Source: Kofleriaceae bacterium (GTDB lineage Bacteria; Myxococcota_A; Polyangia; Haliangiales; Haliangiaceae). Taken from it: a DNA stretch of 64,000 bases. The position numbers and the translations under genes were made by a program. A model generated the notes under the pieces. It searched no databases. It was not told the origin of the DNA and saw only the letters and a list, made by a program, of their open reading frames with translations. The stretch spans positions 1-64,000 of the forward strand of contig JAGPCY010000030.1 in NCBI GenBank assembly GCA_018057825.1, in the 5' to 3' direction. Below are positions 62,288 to 64,000 of this stretch, in pieces. Positions within the stretch are counted from its first letter, which is position 1, and every line of letters starts with the position of its first letter.

Positions 62288-64000
62288 TCAGCCGCGGATA
62301 GGATACGGCCCCATCGAGCACGTCACCGTGGCGATGTGGTTCGATCCGAGGTTGGTCGTGTAGCGCAGGTCGGCGCGATAGGTGCCGGTGCGCCAGCTCG
62401 GCTGACAGATCGCCTCGACCGAGAAGAGCTGGCCCGGCGCCACCGTGGCGCGCGGGATCGACTTGGGCCCCGAGATGGCCAGGAAGCCGGACTGACCGTC
62501 GAGGTAGGTGATGGACCAGTCGTGGATGATCAGCGCGGCGTTGCCGTCGTTGCGGATGACGACCTTGGCGCGGTGGAGGTTGGACTCCCACAGGCGGAGC
62601 TGACCGTCGGCGGGATCGACGACGGTGAGCCGCGGCGCCGTCCCGGTGCCGATCAGGGACACGACGGCGGTCGGCAGGTTGGTCGCGTTGGACGTGAACC
62701 CGAGGCTGGTGCTGGCCGTCCCGGGGATGGTGGGCGTGAAGCTGACCGCGATCGACGCTTGCTGGTTGGCGCCGAGCGAACCGCTACAGCTCGTCGCGGT
62801 GCAGGTGCAGCCCGCGGTGCAGGTCGCGACGAAGGGCGCGAGCGGTCGGGTCACGGCGAAGGTCAACGTCCCCGAGCCGGTGTTGCGCACCGTGAAGCCG
62901 CTGTTGGCCGTGGCGCCGACCGCGACGTCGCCGAAGCTCACCGTGGTCGGCGTGATCGTCGCCTGCTGCAGGCCGTTGACCGCCGCCTCGACCGCGGCGA
63001 AGGCGTCGACCATGCCCGCGCCACACTGTCCGGGAACCGGACACGACACCCCGGCCGGCCGCGCGGTCGCGACCAGGTACTGGGCGATCTGGGCCGGGGT
63101 CAGGCTCGGGTTGCGCGACAGCATCAGGCCGATCACGCCGCTGACGTGCGGCGACGCCATCGAGGTCCCGCTCAGGTACCGGTGGCAGTGCTGGACGTTG
63201 CTGGTCGACCAGGTCGACATCACTCCGTTCACGCCGTCGAACGGATCGAAGGGATCGACGCGGTCGCACGAGCCGACCGGCTCGTCGCTGCCGTAGAACG
63301 GCAGGTCGCCACCCGGGGCGACGACGTCGATGCCGGCGCCGCGGTTGCTGAAGCTCGCCAGCGTGCCGGTCGGGCCCGAGGCCGCGACCGCGATGACGTT
63401 GGGGCAGTCGGCCGGGAAGTACGCGCGGGTGTCGGCGGCGTTGCCAGCCGACGACACCACGACCAGGCCGCGGGCGTGGGCGTTGGCGATCGCATTGGCG
63501 ACCGCGGCCACGCTGGCGCTGGTGCACAGCACCGACGAGTTGAGGCTGAGGCTGATGACGTCGGCGCGGCGCACGCCGGTGGACTCGCCCGACGCCCAGT
63601 TGATGCCGGCGGCGATCGCCGCGAAGGTCGGGTTGCCGGTGCCCGAGATCTTGACCGGCACCAGGGTGCAGTTCCAGCACACCCCGACGCCGCCGCTGCC
63701 GTTGGCCCGGGCGCCGACGATGCCGGCGACGTGGACGCCGTGGTTGTACACCGCCTGCGAGGTCGGGTCGTTGTCGTTGTCGAAGGCGTCGTAGCCGGCG
63801 GCCCACGCCAGATCGCCGTGGTTGGTGCGGCCGGTGTCGAGGATCGCGATCCGCGCCGACGCCGAGCCGGTGGTGCGGTCCCAGGCCTGGGGCAGGCGCA
63901 GCGCGGTCTCGTAGTTCCATCGCTGCAGCGGGTACAGCGGGTCGGCGGGGACCAGCGAGTACGCGGCGTGGCGGTTGGGCGCGGCGGCGATGACCGCCGT
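62288..64000 (-). CDS. Subtilisin-family (S8) serine protease with C-terminal beta domains, 5' end cut by window
   Basis: The frame is open from 64000 leftwards, so the N-terminus lies outside. The catalytic triad is complete: Asp in RIAILDTGR, His in YNHGVHVAGIVG, Ser in LSGTSMASPHVSGVIG, with the oxyanion Asn region VVSSAGNAAD. After the protease domain (about 320 residues) there is an ASPM-SPD-2-Hydin-like domain (SFGDVAVGATANSGFTVRN, with Cys-rich ATCTAGCTCTATSC) and a final beta domain ending near the stop. It is probably secreted; the signal peptide should lie beyond the window edge. It is convergent with the ferric-reductase-like gene. Confidence 0.95.
   Translation of the reverse strand, partial: TAVIAAAPNRHAAYSLVPADPLYPLQRWNYETALRLPQAWDRTTGSASARIAILDTGRTNHGDLAWAAGYDAFDNDNDPTSQAVYNHGVHVAGIVGARANGSGGVGVCWNCTLVPVKISGTGNPTFAAIAAGINWASGESTGVRRADVISLSLNSSVLCTSASVAAVANAIANAHARGLVVVSSAGNAADTRAYFPADCPNVIAVAASGPTGTLASFSNRGAGIDVVAPGGDLPFYGSDEPVGSCDRVDPFDPFDGVNGVMSTWSTSNVQHCHRYLSGTSMASPHVSGVIGLMLSRNPSLTPAQIAQYLVATARPAGVSCPVPGQCGAGMVDAFAAVEAAVNGLQQATITPTTVSFGDVAVGATANSGFTVRNTGSGTLTFAVTRPLAPFVATCTAGCTCTATSCSGSLGANQQASIAVSFTPTIPGTASTSLGFTSNATNLPTAVVSLIGTGTAPRLTVVDPADGQLRLWESNLHRAKVVIRNDGNAALIIHDWSITYLDGQSGFLAISGPKSIPRATVAPGQLFSVEAICQPSWRTGTYRADLRYTTNLGSNHIATVTCSMGPYPIRG

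Overview
The window is very GC-rich (roughly 70 % or more by eye) and densely coding on both strands. It carries several marks of Myxococcota (former Deltaproteobacteria): many lipoproteins with a short signal peptide and an AC-G lipobox, two secreted proteins ending in a GGCC plus hydrophobic segment plus Arg-rich tail (MYXO-CTERM-like), an AgmX/PglI-type TonB-like protein in a TPR operon resembling the Myxococcus gliding (Glt) cluster, and a protein of the MXAN_6230/SCO0854 type. I infer a myxobacterium, probably outside Myxococcus itself (Haliangium/Kofleria-like), but I cannot place it further.

Layout. 1-10.2 kb (+): the end of one gene, then three very large proteins of unknown function and a fibre-like repetitive protein in one tight transcription unit. 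10.2-14.9 kb (-): a facing unit with a DUF2589 protein, two unknown proteins, a DUF4157 (eCIS-core, HELAH) protein and a coupled lipoprotein. Together these look like an undescribed particle- or secretion-type accessory locus. 15-25.5 kb: a DUF362 plus CBM9-like lipoprotein, a DNA methylase, a carboxylesterase, a Ca-repeat/propeller lipoprotein, two exported proteins, and a TerD-like MXAN_6230-type protein. 25.5-26 kb: a gene-poor gap holding the two halves of a tRNA in reversed (circularly permuted) order. 26-39 kb: secreted hydrolases (M4 and S41 peptidases, phosphoesterase, lipase-like, beta-lactamase-like), a four-CBS protein and a propeller/di-haem cytochrome c. 39-43.5 kb: a copper/redox block (SCO1-PCuAC fusion, CcmH, RegA/RegB-type two-component pair, OsmC). 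43.8-45.3 kb: a three-repeat lipoprotein and YceI. 45.8-55.9 kb (-): a seven-gene Glt-like envelope-machine operon whose genes overlap by 1-4 bases or lie 2 bases apart. 56-62.3 kb (+): acetyltransferase, small lipoprotein, propeller lipoprotein, alpha/beta hydrolase, then an Asp-tract protein/ApbE/ferric-reductase-like operon. 62.3-64 kb (-): a subtilisin-family protease cut by the window end.

Three signals cut across the genes. First, six arrays of a hexamer (YTCGGN and variants, 0.1-0.3 kb each) sit between genes from 28 to 60 kb, most of them within a few bases of a stop codon. Second, at least thirteen genes have a TANNNT box ending 5-7 bases before the start codon and no Shine-Dalgarno sequence, which suggests leaderless transcription. 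Third, the permuted tRNA at 25.6 kb has a perfect 7-bp acceptor stem across a 4-base linker, a perfect T arm and a perfect D arm. Functions are assigned by motif recognition only; no database search was possible.
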